64,000 bases of DNA from Urechis unicinctus (lineage: Eukaryota; Annelida; Polychaeta; Xenopneusta; Urechidae): positions 25,288,868-25,352,867 of the forward strand of contig CM067350.1 in assembly GCA_034190875.2 (NCBI GenBank), in the 5' to 3' direction. The notes beneath the pieces are model-generated. The model worked only from the letters and a program-made list of their open reading frames with translations, was not told the DNA's origin and searched no databases. Each line of letters begins with the position of its first letter. Position 1 is the first letter of the stretch. This document shows positions 11,750 to 23,680 of the stretch, one piece after another. The position numbers were made by a program, and so were the translations under genes.

Positions 11750-11788
11750 ATTAGATCCTGATGTCCTTTGCATACTTAGATATTTTAT
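11712..11788. repeat. 77-bp near-perfect palindrome over the stop codon of the acidic ORF
   Basis: Arms 11712-11749 and 11751-11788 match at 34 of 38 positions around a one-base centre (ATCTAA A TTAGAT). The left arm is the last 12 codons and the stop of the acidic ORF; the right arm is its inverted copy in the 3' flank. RNA from either strand would form a long hairpin. Confidence 0.9.
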
Positions 11789-11806
11789 TTAGATTGTAAT
11801 GTTGAC

Positions 11807-11812
11807 AATAAA
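11807..11812 (+). terminator. AATAAA downstream of the acidic ORF
   Basis: A canonical poly(A) signal about 60 bases after the stop at 11749 and just past the palindrome. It supports reading 11486-11749 as a terminal exon. Confidence 0.35.
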
Positions 11813-12457
11813 CTAATTTTACCCTAAAAATAATGTGTTTTTCTGACGCATTATCTTGAGACATCGCAAAATGATTAATTTTAATTCGGTCCTGAAAGAA
11901 AAGTAAAGTTTGGGCACTTTACAGGTCATCGATCCTGTAAAGTCTGAAATTCTTTCCTGATCTCTGCGCAGTCATCTACAAGAGTTTAGACTCGAGTGCA
12001 CGAGGCGTCGACGAAATAACCCGGTTCATGAGATATTGCTGCTCTAGATTATATTTCAGTTGCCTCTATAACTGAAAGATACTGCACTGGGAGCATAACG
12101 ACCGAGTCTAGTTGGCAGGGGATCTAAATTCGCTTTTGAGATGACTATATTTATGTCTTCCAACGACTGTTTTCGTCAGAATTTTATTATGTCTTCCAGC
12201 CTAAGTTTTTCGGGCTTTTCCCTGGAACGGTTGGACACATCAGCATGAAATTTTGGCAAATGATAGATCAAGTTGGGACACAACTACTGATCCAGTTTGA
12301 CGCGCATGCGCAGTGTTGGAGGCTTATGGGGTCGATTTCCCCCCAATTTTCTGTAACTATCTCCTCCATAACTACTGCAGTTACGAACATATGAATTACA
12401 TAGTTGTAACAAGCAATTATCGTAGCATGGAATAGGCGGAAAATAATACTTGTTTTC
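11813..12457. other. Non-coding stretch
   Basis: Between the poly(A) signal of the acidic ORF and the right 658-bp repeat. Nothing recognised except a small duplication of ATGTCTTCCA near 12150 and 12190. Confidence 0.4.
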
Positions 12458-13115
12458 ACTTTTTGTACTTTGTATAATGACATGTGTTTTAGAGAACCTA
12501 TCGCGATTTTTCCTACGAGTTCTCTCCTCGCTGATATCTCTGAAACGGCTGTATTTACGCTCATGAAATTCTGTCAGTATTTAGAACTTGGCCTCGTGAT
12601 AATGATTGTGACAGTATTTTAGGCATTCACAGTAAAAAAAAAACAGAAAAAAGAACGCTTAGTTTGAATGTTTTCTACTGCGTAAGCTTAGAGAGTAGGC
12701 TTTCTGCAGGTCATGTCTAAGTAGGCCAAACCTTACGTAATCGACTAGAGGCATTCATCGCAACCTCGGCTTTGCATTGACTTGGCTAAGGGGTCATGTC
12801 AAAACATCTGCTAAGGGGTCATGTTAATACATATAAGCGGCAGCAGTTTGTGACATCTATCATAAAATAGTGCGCGTTACCAGCTCCCCTCGCTGACATT
12901 TATCGTAAACGTGTTCGGCGCATAGGGTGCCTTAACACCAACCTTACGTTATGTAAACAAGGCGCAATCACATTCCCGATTGCTGAACTAATAGGTCAAG
13001 TATTCATTTTGTTTATACATAACATTTGTTCGTGTAATATTGTTGATACCGTATTGCTGGTCGTCCAGACTTGCCGTTGCAAGACATGCCGTTGGCGCTT
13101 GTGCCAATCTAGTTA
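12458..13115 (+). repeat. 658-bp dispersed direct repeat, right copy
   Basis: Second copy of the unit at 6428-7084, 6030 bp downstream. Flanks differ abruptly on both sides, so the edges are real. No target-site duplication could be made out. Confidence 0.9.
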
Positions 13116-14905
13116 TTATTATTATATTTATTTATGCTGTTAAAATGACCATAAGTGTTAAGGTTCCTATAAGTGCATTTTAGATGACAATAGGTGTAGT
13201 TGAGGTGATGATTAGAGTTGTTGCGAACACAGTGTGTGTTAATATGGCGATATTGTACATAAAGCCCCCAGCATTATTCCGCGTTGCATACGTTCGCATG
13301 TTGTTATACTTTTTGTCGATACCAAGCAATATTTCCTGATGAGTGAAGTGGATATTGAGCCGGCTCACTATTTGAGAAAACACGCTGATGACAGCAAGGC
13401 CCTCATTCCATGTATCGAGGGATAAGGAGCAAGTGATGGTTAGACATGTGTCCGGGTATTAAATGTGCCTGTTACAGGAGGGTCCGTAATACATTTGCGT
13501 CCGTAATGCGGCAGTGTTCCTCATATAGAATGATCCGTAATGTGCAGGTGTTCGTCCAGACATGTTTTTCTAACTGCTTTTTATTGGGTTACAATTTTTT
13601 TCTTAAATAACATGGTTTCTGTGAAGATATCCGCCCCAGAAGAACATGCTTATACTGCATCGCTTAACTGGGCAAATCCAAACTGTGTAACTGTGAGGTT
13701 TGTATTTAGCTTAATGTTGTCCTTTGATACCCTGGTGGTCATGTATGCTTTAATGTGCTGGTCCCGTGACGTGAGTGTGATGCTTTGTTTGTGTCAAAAG
13801 AGAATCCTTTCATTTGTGTATATAGCGATTCTTGTTGCCACCGCTTCTAGCTATTTACATCTTTTCTGGTATTTTTCCTGCGATGAGTGTTGTACCAGTA
13901 CCAGGCATGAAATGTTCCGTGGCCCAGGCTAATACAGAGTGGGTAACTTAGCATGATAACACGACCCGTTGTTTTGCGTGCCGAATGAGGTGCGCACGCA
14001 ACTTGGAATACTACTCAGACCTTAAACACGCGCCCTCAGTCAAAAACGTCACTTAGAGGTTTTGTGATGGATGTCAGTTACACAAAAGCACTTGCGCAGC
14101 AGTCTTGACGTTTTACGGCGACGTTTCGTCCATTCCTGTTAAATGACAGCATGTCTGGTAAGTGCACTGGACGCTAATGAACTGTAGCTGCTTGCTTCAA
14201 TTGTACAGCTAATGCAGCTCCACTCGTGTTCTAGTGGACAAAACAAAAAGCGAATTTCCTTATGGTTGACCCGTTTTCGTTATCACATACGAAAAATTGT
14301 TAACTGTTTAGCAATTTCTTGTTCGTTTCTGTTTTGTTGGTTTGATAAACGTAAATCGACTGGACGGCATATACACGTCTCCTCGGCCACTGTATATGAG
14401 CCGGTCGCGGAGATTTGGACGTGTTGTATCGGCTTGGTGGCGTTTCGGTTTGGACTCTGGGGTTTATTGTTTGCAGCAGATGGACGAAGTGTAATAATCT
14501 TAAACGTCATTCAATGTCAAAATATGCCATTCTTTCTTTCTTCTTTCCTCTAACTCTTCGCTCACTAACTATCTTTGCCACACACTCCTCTGCAAGCTGA
14601 ACCACACCGAATTACATCTATTCAGCCAGTGAAGACAACCAAGCACAAGTTGATCTCTCAGCTAGCTATCGCTCAATAGACGTGCCCAATCCCATCACTC
14701 ACTGCCAGCAACAACTTCTCACATCCCTGCATTAGAAAACAACCCAGCAATATCCCAAGCAAATTACCACTTCGAACTTTGCCGTCGTTATCTCAACCGC
14801 AGGTCAGCGGCTGTACAGATGTGCTCTACAGAAATGCTTGTCCGATTTATTTGACACGCGTGGAGCTTCAGTCGATATCTGTGACTGATGTATACGCGCG
14901 CGCGT

Positions 14906-14907
<2 letters not shown>
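13116..14907. other. Non-coding stretch
   Basis: Begins with a TTA-rich run. Holds a 130-codon + strand ORF (13540-13932) with two hydrophobic stretches but no splice or family support. No other feature seen. Confidence 0.4.
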
Positions 14908-15000
<93 letters not shown>

Positions 15001-15045
15001 CATATATATACATACATATATATATATACATATATATATATATAC

Positions 15046-15121
<76 letters not shown>
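14908..15121. repeat. Compound CA and AT microsatellite
   Basis: About 39 CA dinucleotides (to about 14986), then about 135 bases of AT with CAT interruptions. Confidence 0.97.
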
Positions 15122-15125
<4 letters not shown>

Positions 15126-15501
15126 TATATATGTGTGTGTGTGTATGTATAATTCAAATAACAATTTCCTTTGTGTTTTGCCAGCCTATTATTATCAGTA
15201 TTTATTGAATTGTATGTTAGCCGTATGATTATACAAATGCAGACAGTGATGCAATAAGTATTTAGTTTTAATGTAAAACAGCCATTGATAAATCGTTGAC
15301 GGAAAATTATCCTCCTTGATTTTTCATTACTAACGTATCGTACAGACGTAATCACACGACGTCTCATGTGGTCGCATTATTACAGTGATCAACGATATCA
15401 CATCATTTACTGGGGTCCAAACTACGCATAGAGAGTACCGCATTAGTCATATCTTCTCGACCTGTGCCTGCGCAATGTGCTTATCACTCGGCAGCTTCCA
15501 T

Positions 15502-15507
15502 ACTCTC

Positions 15508-15562
<55 letters not shown>

Positions 15563-15590
15563 CTCTCTCTCTCGTTCTTTCTTTCTTTCA
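15502..15590. repeat. CT microsatellite
   Basis: CT repeats, mostly unbroken to 15558, then mixed with TTCT. Confidence 0.97.
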
Positions 15591-16460
15591 GTTATAATCT
15601 TTCTTTCTCTTTTTCAGTTATAATCTTTCCATAAGCGTCGTTTATTCTTTGAAAAGCGCATCTTCATGTTGTTTCTTCATATCGCCTTTGTGGTAGGCCG
15701 CCTGGGTAGTGGGTTATGTAAGCGGCCTCGTTTGTTAAAATCTGCCCAATCACTCTCAGCTGTTGGAGAGTTATAGGAATGAATCCTGTGCCGGCTTCCA
15801 TTAGCCTTCCATTTGCAGACCTTGTTGTGTTTGTGGTGTTAAGTGTGTAATACGGTATTTGCGATCATGTGGAATCAGATCTGAGAAGGGGTTTAATTTC
15901 AGTTGCAGTGGACAAGGCGTCGTTGTCTACATCACCTGCTACTTGTACTGTGTATGTAGGTTGAAGTGACCATCTGGTCATGCTGCTGTGTAGATCCTCG
16001 CCAAGCATCACGTCCGGGCTTCTCGTTATGGCTTATGCTACAGCTGCTATGAGAACGCGAGTTGTATCTGCCATTTTTTTTTATGTCACATTGACAAAGG
16101 CAGTTCTACGAAGTTCACTCTCCTATTGTCCGCACTCTCTTGGATTGATGTTCTTAGATCAAATTGGTTCAATGCCCTTTAAAGTAGACTGGTTCAGTGA
16201 AGTCGATATTTGCCTATTTTGATATGTAATCGAGTTTTCTTTCTCGATTCTGTAGCTAGATGACCTCAGATGATGTTGAAAGGAAGCTTTTACTAAAACT
16301 TCACAGTACTGTGCTAGCTCTAGTACGTATATTTGATTATTTATTGTGCACATGCTGTTATTGGGACGTCATAAAAGCGCTAAATTAGACTCTTATACCC
16401 CCGATCTATGGAGCCCAACCTTGCTATCGATGCCACTCACCTGGATCATCACAATAACCA
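15591..16460. other. Non-coding stretch
   Basis: No gene or repeat recognised. Confidence 0.4.
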
Positions 16461-16462
16461 GC

Positions 16463-16689
16463 AGGAGCAGGTTCAATGCTATACTCCTCCTCGCCATGTT
16501 GCTCCAGCTGCAATGGTTCCCTTTTGTGATGCACTATAGCCAGCTGCAATGTCTTTTCTGTGAGGCGCCATTGTCAGGAGCAGGTTCAATGTAATACTCC
16601 TCCTCGCCATGTTGCTCCAACTGCAATGGTTCCCTTTTGTGATGCACTATAGCTAGGTGCAATGTCTTTTCTGTGAGGCGCCATTGTCA
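16463..16689. repeat. Tandem duplication, 113-bp unit, two copies
   Basis: AGGAGCAGGTTCAATG starts each copy (16463 and 16576); both end GTGAGGCGCCATTGTC. Adjacent to the 36-bp minisatellite that follows. Confidence 0.9.
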
Positions 16690-17326
16690 CCCACAGTTGT
16701 TCATTTCTGTGAAGCCTCGTTGTCAGTCATAGTTGTTCTGCTCTGCGAAGCTCCATAGTCAGTTATAGTTGTTGTGTTCTGTGAAGCACCATAATCGGTC
16801 GTAGTTGTTCTGTTTTGTGTAGCACCATAGTCAGTCGTAGTTGTTCTGTTTTGTGTAGCACCATAGTCAGTCGTAGTTGTTCTGTTTTGTGAAGCACCAT
16901 AGTTAGTCGTAATTGTTCTGTTTTGTGTAGCACCATAGTCAGTCGTAGTTGTTTTGTTTTGTGAAGCACCATAGTTAGTCGTAATTGTTCTGTTTTGTGT
17001 AGCACCATAGTTAGTCGTAGTTGTTGTGTTGTGTGAAGCACCATAGTTAGTCGTGGCTGTTCGGTTCTGTGAAGCACCATAGTTAGTCGTAATTGTTCTG
17101 TTTTGTGTAGCACCATAGTTAGTCGTAGTTGTTGTGTTGTGTGAAGCACCATAGTTAGTCGTGGCTGTTCGGTTCTGTGAAGCACCATAGTTAGTCGTAA
17201 TTGTTCTGTTTTGTGTAGCACCATAGTTAGTCGTAGTTGTTGTGTGAAGCACCATAGTTAGTCGTGGCTGTTCGGTTCTGTGAAGCACCATAGTCAGTCG
17301 TATGTGTTGTGTTTTGTGAAGCACCA
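16690..17326. repeat. Minisatellite, 36-bp unit, about 18 copies
   Basis: Unit with AGCACCATAGTCAGTCGTAG and TTGTTCTGTTTTGTGT. On the - strand it is open in frame over 12 codons (TTTTDYGATQNR type), a repeat artefact. Variants alternate in a higher-order pattern, with GTGGCTGTTCGGTTC forms recurring every third unit around 17050-17280. Confidence 0.95.
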
Positions 17327-20300
17327 TTTTGAGGTGTACAGGGCTTTAATACGAACCATCAAAAAAAGTTATATCCGATGCCCCCAAACCACCGACAGCT
17401 GGAGATCGAGACTAAGCAATCATCCAAGTGCTTGTTTTAGCTGCCGAGGTGTTCGGGAGATCGAGTGGGATCCAGTTTATGTACGTATCACCAGTGTTGG
17501 ATTCTCGGTGTGTTTCCGCTCACCGGTCGCTGTGAAATCCCCATTTCTCTTCACCTGAGTTTCATCTCAATACGTGACATTTTATCATCAACCATGTTGC
17601 TTCTCATAAGGGGCTTTTCAACTTGGATTTACACCGATCCAAATGTCTCAACCAAAAACTCTTCGCGGTTATTGGAGCTCTCAAGTCTTAAAATGTTCCT
17701 CATGTCCAGACGTTAATGCGGCAAGTTGCAAGGGAAGACTCGAGCGCCTGTGGTGCGGCCTACCTGCGTGACATAGTTGTGACTAGCAATCGTCCTATCT
17801 TCTGTTCTTCCGTGCAGTTATCAGGATGAACCTCGTCGACTTATCCTTCTATAAGCTAGACTTGGCGTGCTAGCTCCAGATGCTGATATTCACCACCGAG
17901 CAACGCTGGCTTCAAACAGTGTTGTAATGTGCAAGCAAGCCCGCTGAGGATTATTGTAGATTACTAGCAACCACACGGAGACTAGCTTCTCATTGCTTAT
18001 TAACGGGTTTTTGCGTCTATTCGCATTCATTGATCCGCCCGCCCATTTCCGTTGTTTAGCATTATGGTATATTGTTTAAGGTGCTCTTGGGCTAGCGATC
18101 ATGCAAGTTGAGCGTTTGGCTTAGTGAACATCTGCGTATTACGTAAACCCTGTCACAAGTGTCCTTTTAATGCAGATGTCTACTGACGATAGTGTTAAGC
18201 ATTAATGTACGAAGCTGGATTCACATTTTTCCATGGTCAAAACTACAGTGTTGGTAGTTTGATCGAATGTGGCAAATTGGCCTTCTGGGATCGACTGTTA
18301 CTACTACTACTAAAATGTCTGCGTTCTATGCAAGTGTTCGTTATATTTAGATGTGACGGGTTTGTCTGAAGTGTGTACAAACCTGTGTGTTAATTGGGAA
18401 TGGATCACATTTCTAATTCATGATTTCGACGTTGTGCTTGGCGACGTGTTCTCGTCATCGTAGCAGCGAGGAGCCAACCTCAGATATACAGCTTTTCAGA
18501 GCTAAGATGACGAGTGTGGCCATCAATTTCTTCTGGCATAACTCAATGGGACGAGAGATCGCCGTAAATATTTTATGGTTGGGTTGCCTCTGTAGAACTA
18601 GTCCGTTTCTTGTGAGTGGTTCTGTATATATCCACGAACAGCTGGTATGTTTTTGCTGCACGTTTTACGAGACAGCTTGGTATATATGCTATTCATCCAT
18701 TAATTTATCACATATTAGTTATATAATGCAATAGTTTTCTATCCTCGATGCTTTTGTGGGGACAATATCGAAAATTATTATTTCCAATTGATGGTGGGTT
18801 TATATGAATGACTGCTTATAAACGTGACTTGCTGTTGACCAGACACTTCCATCATGCCACTCCCATTATTGCTTCAGGGAGATGATCCCGCGTTGGTCTT
18901 TTGTTATTACAGAGTGATTTAACTTGGCGTAATTGGTTCCAATGGTGCCATTTTCTGGTGGATTGTTCAGCGATGGTTGATATCTGACTTAAATCTCTGT
19001 AAATAGTTGAATATTCTTGAGTATTTCCCTCATTAGGGCATCGGTTATGATAATCGTTCGAATGTGCTGGTTCTCGATTACGCCAGTGACATATCAATAT
19101 CAATTTATTCGCGTCTTGATGAGTTGACACCTAGGGTAAAACACTGGGACGTTCTCAATTTGTAGTTCATGCCCATTTAGTGAGTGTGTGTTGTTTGTAT
19201 ATGTACGCTCTTTAGGCTCAATTAAAAATACATGCGGTGTCATTTCTGTCGAGGCAGTTTTGATTGACTTGGTTTCTTTATCAAACATCAATGACCACCG
19301 CTAATTCTTATTGTATGTACCGGAATTCTATTATTCATAAAAGGATTAAAACGATGCAGCTGCCTCTTTTGTTTTTGGTTCTGTATATGTTTCATCAATT
19401 TTTGAATTATGTTAGCACCTGTTCCATTGATTCGTCGAAGATAATGTTGGTTTGGGGTTGCAGGAATTTTCTAAAACATAGATGACACTAATGATTCAGA
19501 GATAGCGAATGAATGACTAGAGGTTTAACCCTATAAGCGACAATCCATTATGTGCTTTATAGCCGTGTATGTCGTGGTAAACCATGTCCATCCATTACCA
19601 GTTATAGAATATAGAGCTCGTTGTAAAAGATTAACTGATGCAGACAGGATGCTAAATCAGCGAGGACATCTGAAACAACCATGTCGCTTCTTATATGAAT
19701 ATAGGTTTCTCATATCATCCAGTCAAATTAAAATATGTTGTAAGGTGCCGTGCGCAATTCAAGTGACATAAATCCTTATAAGATGACATCATTATCCCCT
19801 GATATATTATTATATGTGATTGTTAAACCATATCAGGTAACTTGGGCGTTTGGTAATGTTGAGACATCATGCTTTTAGACTTTCTGTCGTTCTTTGGAAG
19901 TTAATTTGTCCTCAGAGAATGTTGTTCAGTTTTTCAGATTAGGTATTGTTACATATATTACAGGTACAGTTGCATGTCTTTGAATTCATTATCTATTATT
20001 GCACCTAATGTAGCAATTGTCTCTGTTTCTTCGGAAGTCAATACTTTTGATAGTTTCTTATTCGCAGTTTCATCACATCACAAAGGGTGACTTTCTTTTA
20101 CACTGTGAATTGTTATCCTTTGTAGATGTTGGTAGCTGTTCAATGTCGGCTGTATCATGGCAACATTGAGCTTTAGCAGATTCCAGTTATCAAATAAGGG
20201 AGATGTTTCAATAATATGTCTCCACCAAAGAGAATACTAGGTTTTGGCCGTGCACCACTGTCCCAATAATATTGTCTGTAATGCAATATGGTATTTTCGA

Positions 20301-20444
20301 ATCATTAGTTTCCATCGATGAAAGCTGAGGTAACTGGGTAATATTGCAAGGTAATATTTCAATCTCATTGTGCTAAAGGTTGAGCACAGAAATATCAGCT
20401 GCATAGGAAGAATAGGAAGTTCGGTTTGGCTCTATCATTCAACT
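17327..20444. other. Non-coding stretch
   Basis: About 3 kb with no recognised gene, RNA or repeat, moderately AT-rich. ORFs here are under 105 codons without family resemblance. Confidence 0.4.
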
Positions 20445-20880
20445 TTGGCAACCCCCCTGTGGGTGCGGGGGTAGAATAGGCCCATTGTATCCTCCTGCAT
20501 GTCGTAAGAGGCGACAAACAGGGGGAAACCGATTGGCCGTGGGTTGCGACTCGTGTCGGTGAACAATGGGATCCAAGTGGTTGAGTGGAGCGGTCCTTTT
20601 GACGGCCGTATCTGCAACACACCACTCTGGCCCGGATTTTGCTTAGACGAGAGGCTGCAATGGCCTGGTCAGTCAATTGGCTGGTGGTGACTTGCCCTTG
20701 GATAATATTTGCATTTTTATCTTTTTCAACATCATCCACTTGTATGTCCCTCTTTTTTCCTTTTATCTTAGAAGGCGGCTGCTTAATCAGGTCAAACTTA
20801 TCTATTTATCTTCTAGGCGCCATATAACACATACGTGTTGGTGTGCCGTTAAACCCTATTCTCACTCACTCAACTTTGGC
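20445..20880 (+). mobile_element. SINE-like repeat, near full length
   Basis: Head GTGGGTGCGGGGGTAGAATA, middle ATGGCCTGGTCAGTCAATTG, then AAGGCGGCTGCTTAATCAGG, 3' end GTTGGTGTGCCGTTAAACCC and a short ACTC tail. Related copies are at 8385, 21945, 45325, 47482, 47877, 55125 and 56236. A non-coding retroposon by its structure. Confidence 0.8.
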
Positions 20881-20939
20881 AATGGTTAGCATAACTAATG
20901 AAGATGTCGATCAATTAAGTTAAAGTAAATATGTGAACC

Positions 20940-21165
20940 GAAGTGTGATGGACACCGGAATACAAAGGCCACACGTTCGCGGAATTTTCAGCTATCGTTA
21001 AAGGACGCCGTCCTATGAAGGGGACACGTTCACGGTCTATTCCGCGTCCTTTAACGGACGCACATTCACGGCCTGTTCCATTATTGCTAATGGACGTTGT
21101 CCTATAATGGATACGCGTTTACGGTCTCTTCTTCTTCTTCATTAATGGTCGTCCTATGACGAGCA
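20940..21165. repeat. Degenerate tandem repeat, about 65-70-bp unit, 3-4 copies
   Basis: Recurring words GGACGCCGTCCTATGAAGGG, GACACGTTCACGGTCT and GGACGTTGTCCTATAATGG. Confidence 0.65.
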
Positions 21166-21407
21166 TGTCTATTCATTAGCTTATTTGGGGTATTTATGTA
21201 CCAATGTTTAGTAATCATACGTAAGCGAATAAATTGTTTCCCCACGATTGACCGCCATATTGTTTGTACATAATATCACGCACAGACTTGTATAGCATCG
21301 GAGAACCGGAAATATTTGGTCATATGCACTGAACAGTACTCATTGCAACAATGGATCTCGCGTTATTCTGATCAAAAAAGGTCCAAGCCAACAGTGATTG
21401 GGGTATT

Positions 21408-21615
21408 CGACGATGTTGTATTATGTACTAAGATTGGGGATAAAAAGCACAAATCCGTTTTGAGTAACAAGTCTCTTTATTTTCGTAATCTCTCTCTCTC
21501 AAGCCTCGTGCCCCGACTGCCTCGCACCTCAACCGTACCACGATACTTTTCTCGTCCTCCAGCCAATCACATATTGATACATATACATTAAATCACATCC
21601 ATCCAATCAGAGTAT
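21408..21615 (+). repeat. Dispersed repeat, inverted partner of 8828-9035
   Basis: Reads TCCGTTTTGAGTAACAAGTC, CTTTATTTTCGTAATCTCTC and CCTCCAGCCAATCACATATT, the inverse of the other copy. Confidence 0.75.
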
Positions 21616-21944
21616 ACATGTATCTCTCTGTGGTGTTTGGATTGGCATCATCACAGCTGTAAAGTGTTGGTTGCTGCGCTGCATACGTCCTGTCTGCGTC
21701 ATTTAAGGTGACGAGGTGTAAATATTCTGAATGATACGGATGCTGTGCGCGCGTGTGAAATAAGTTTATAATCGAGATTAGAGGATGGTTTCATGTTGAA
21801 ATGATGAATTGGCTGTCACGGTGCTGTATCGCCTCGCCTCTGACATCTATTGCTGTTTCGCGTGTGCAAACTCAATCTGACCAACTTCTTCATAAGTGGT
21901 TGTTGATATTCCGCACCTGTACAATCACTAGATTGTGATTGAGC

Positions 21945-22055
21945 TGGCTGCCCGCTGCTTAATCAGGTCAATCTTATCTATTAAGCTTTCTTGGCATCAT
22001 ATAACACACGAGTGTTGGTGTACCGTTAAACCCTATACTTACCTACCATACCTGA
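21945..22055 (+). mobile_element. SINE-like repeat, 3' fragment
   Basis: CTGCTTAATCAGGTCAATCT through GTTGGTGTACCGTTAAACCC and a TTACCTACC tail. Confidence 0.75.
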
Positions 22056-23583
22056 CTTCGGCCAGGTTAAAACATCATTCCGCTCGCCGTTAACGTGGTG
22101 TATACTGTTAGGAGATGCTCATAGATGTATAATGGACCGCATACCAATGTTGTAGATTTGCTATTGCCCTTGTTCCATGTCAGCTGCCGTTTTGCTCTGT
22201 AGTGCTAGCTGTAATGCACCTGTAGTTACTCTCTACCCAAATTCCCACTCATCATGTCTATTATGCTTCGAATATTTTTTTTTACGAAATTACGCTTTGT
22301 GCTGGGGCATGAGTCTTGTTGTGTCAATGAACGCTACAATTCTCCAATGCATCTTAAAGCATTTTAAGCTGCCCATTCACAACTGGTCCATTCCTTTTAT
22401 AGTAACGAAGACGACTCCTTTGCTATTTCAAATGTGGCGTCATTATATCTGCTGTTTCACCGACTCCTTCGACGAAGTTCTTAAAAATAGCGATTTTGTG
22501 TCTTGCGATGCAATGGTAGCAAAGAGTTTATAGCTACGCTAAGAGGGCTCACTTCGAGTGGCTCTGCGGTGATCGCTTCCCTAAATATAAAACACTGCAA
22601 TCGTTAAGGTTTCGCTACCGTGATACAAACAAAAGCACATGACAATACTAAGCTGACGTATCTGAGATTGATGAGAGCGGGAAAAATGTCATTTTGCAGA
22701 GCCACTTGGCTGCCAAAACACGTCGCACAATGGGCTTAAGAATAGAGAAAATAGCAAGTATATTATTTATTAAATGTCATCTTGATAAATTGCCCGGTCT
22801 TGGGTACACCTGTCGAAAACAGTTCGCCTCTCACAGCGTCCGCGCAGTTTACGATCCTCGCTCTTTCATGTCCGCACTGAAGATGGTGATTTTAGATTGT
22901 CAATAACTGTCTGGGGCGAGGGAACTGGCCTGGGATAGACATAACATAGGTTGCCTTGTCAGAGACATACAACTGTCTCGAGCCTAAGCTGTGTGGTGAT
23001 TATAGAATGACACGAAATACACCCCCGTCATCAGGCGACGATACCATGAAATCAACTACACCACATGGGACTGTTGATTCAACGTCTCGGGGCTCGGAGT
23101 CTGTTTAAGATACGGAGTCATCTGATTGGTCGAGGCGACCAAGGGTCCAAATTAAACAGAGAATTCCACGTGGTTTTAAGAGACGCTATGACAAGTCGCT
23201 ATGACAAAACGCTTCGGTCCACAGGTAGCGTTTTCACATATTTCCTCGGGTGGTTGGCTTGAGTGAGCGCTCTTAGGAAAGCTATGAACTCTTTGATGGA
23301 AGGCTTCTGAATTTGAAGTTAACATGCGCGACAAGGAAGCGCTGCGCTTCTAAACCACTCTGAACTGCACCACAGGTAACCAGCTCCGCTTAATGCACCA
23401 TTCTTGATATGATTGCGTTTGCATCTACGAGGCGTAGTGCTATCAACGTCGAAAGGAGCGTGTTGAATGAAGTTTTGGTGAAACGAATTCAGTTATTGTT
23501 TAGGTGATTTCATGGAAGGGTCGACTTAGTGGTTGCGTTTGTAGCTCAAAAAAGATATATTCCTTGAAGAGAACGGTGACTGT
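22056..23583. other. Non-coding stretch
   Basis: No recognised gene. A 118-codon ORF (22177-22533) has no splice or family support. Confidence 0.4.
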
Positions 23584-23680
23584 GTCATTAGTGGCCGAGT
23601 GGATGAAGCCAACAATGCGGATGCCAATTGCCATGTACCTGGCGCTATAGTGGGCGCATGGGTTCGAGTGATCCTTAACG
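23584..23680 (+). pseudogene. tRNA-like (Leu/Ser type) pseudogene or tRNA-derived SINE head
   Basis: TGGCCGAGTGG matches the A box and GGGTTCGAGTGATCC the B box of class II tRNAs, about 65 bases apart, with an intervening CATG/long variable-arm-like part. The acceptor stem does not pair convincingly, so this is a pseudogene or SINE head, not a working tRNA. No obvious A-rich tail follows. Confidence 0.4.

Noticed and set aside
13540..13932. 130-codon ORF with two hydrophobic stretches
   Set aside because: No recognisable family, no splice or poly(A) support; hydrophobic runs are expected in T-rich DNA.
16701..17327. 208-codon - strand Thr/Asn-rich ORF
   Set aside because: In-frame 36-bp satellite; degenerates by base, with no codon-level constraint visible.
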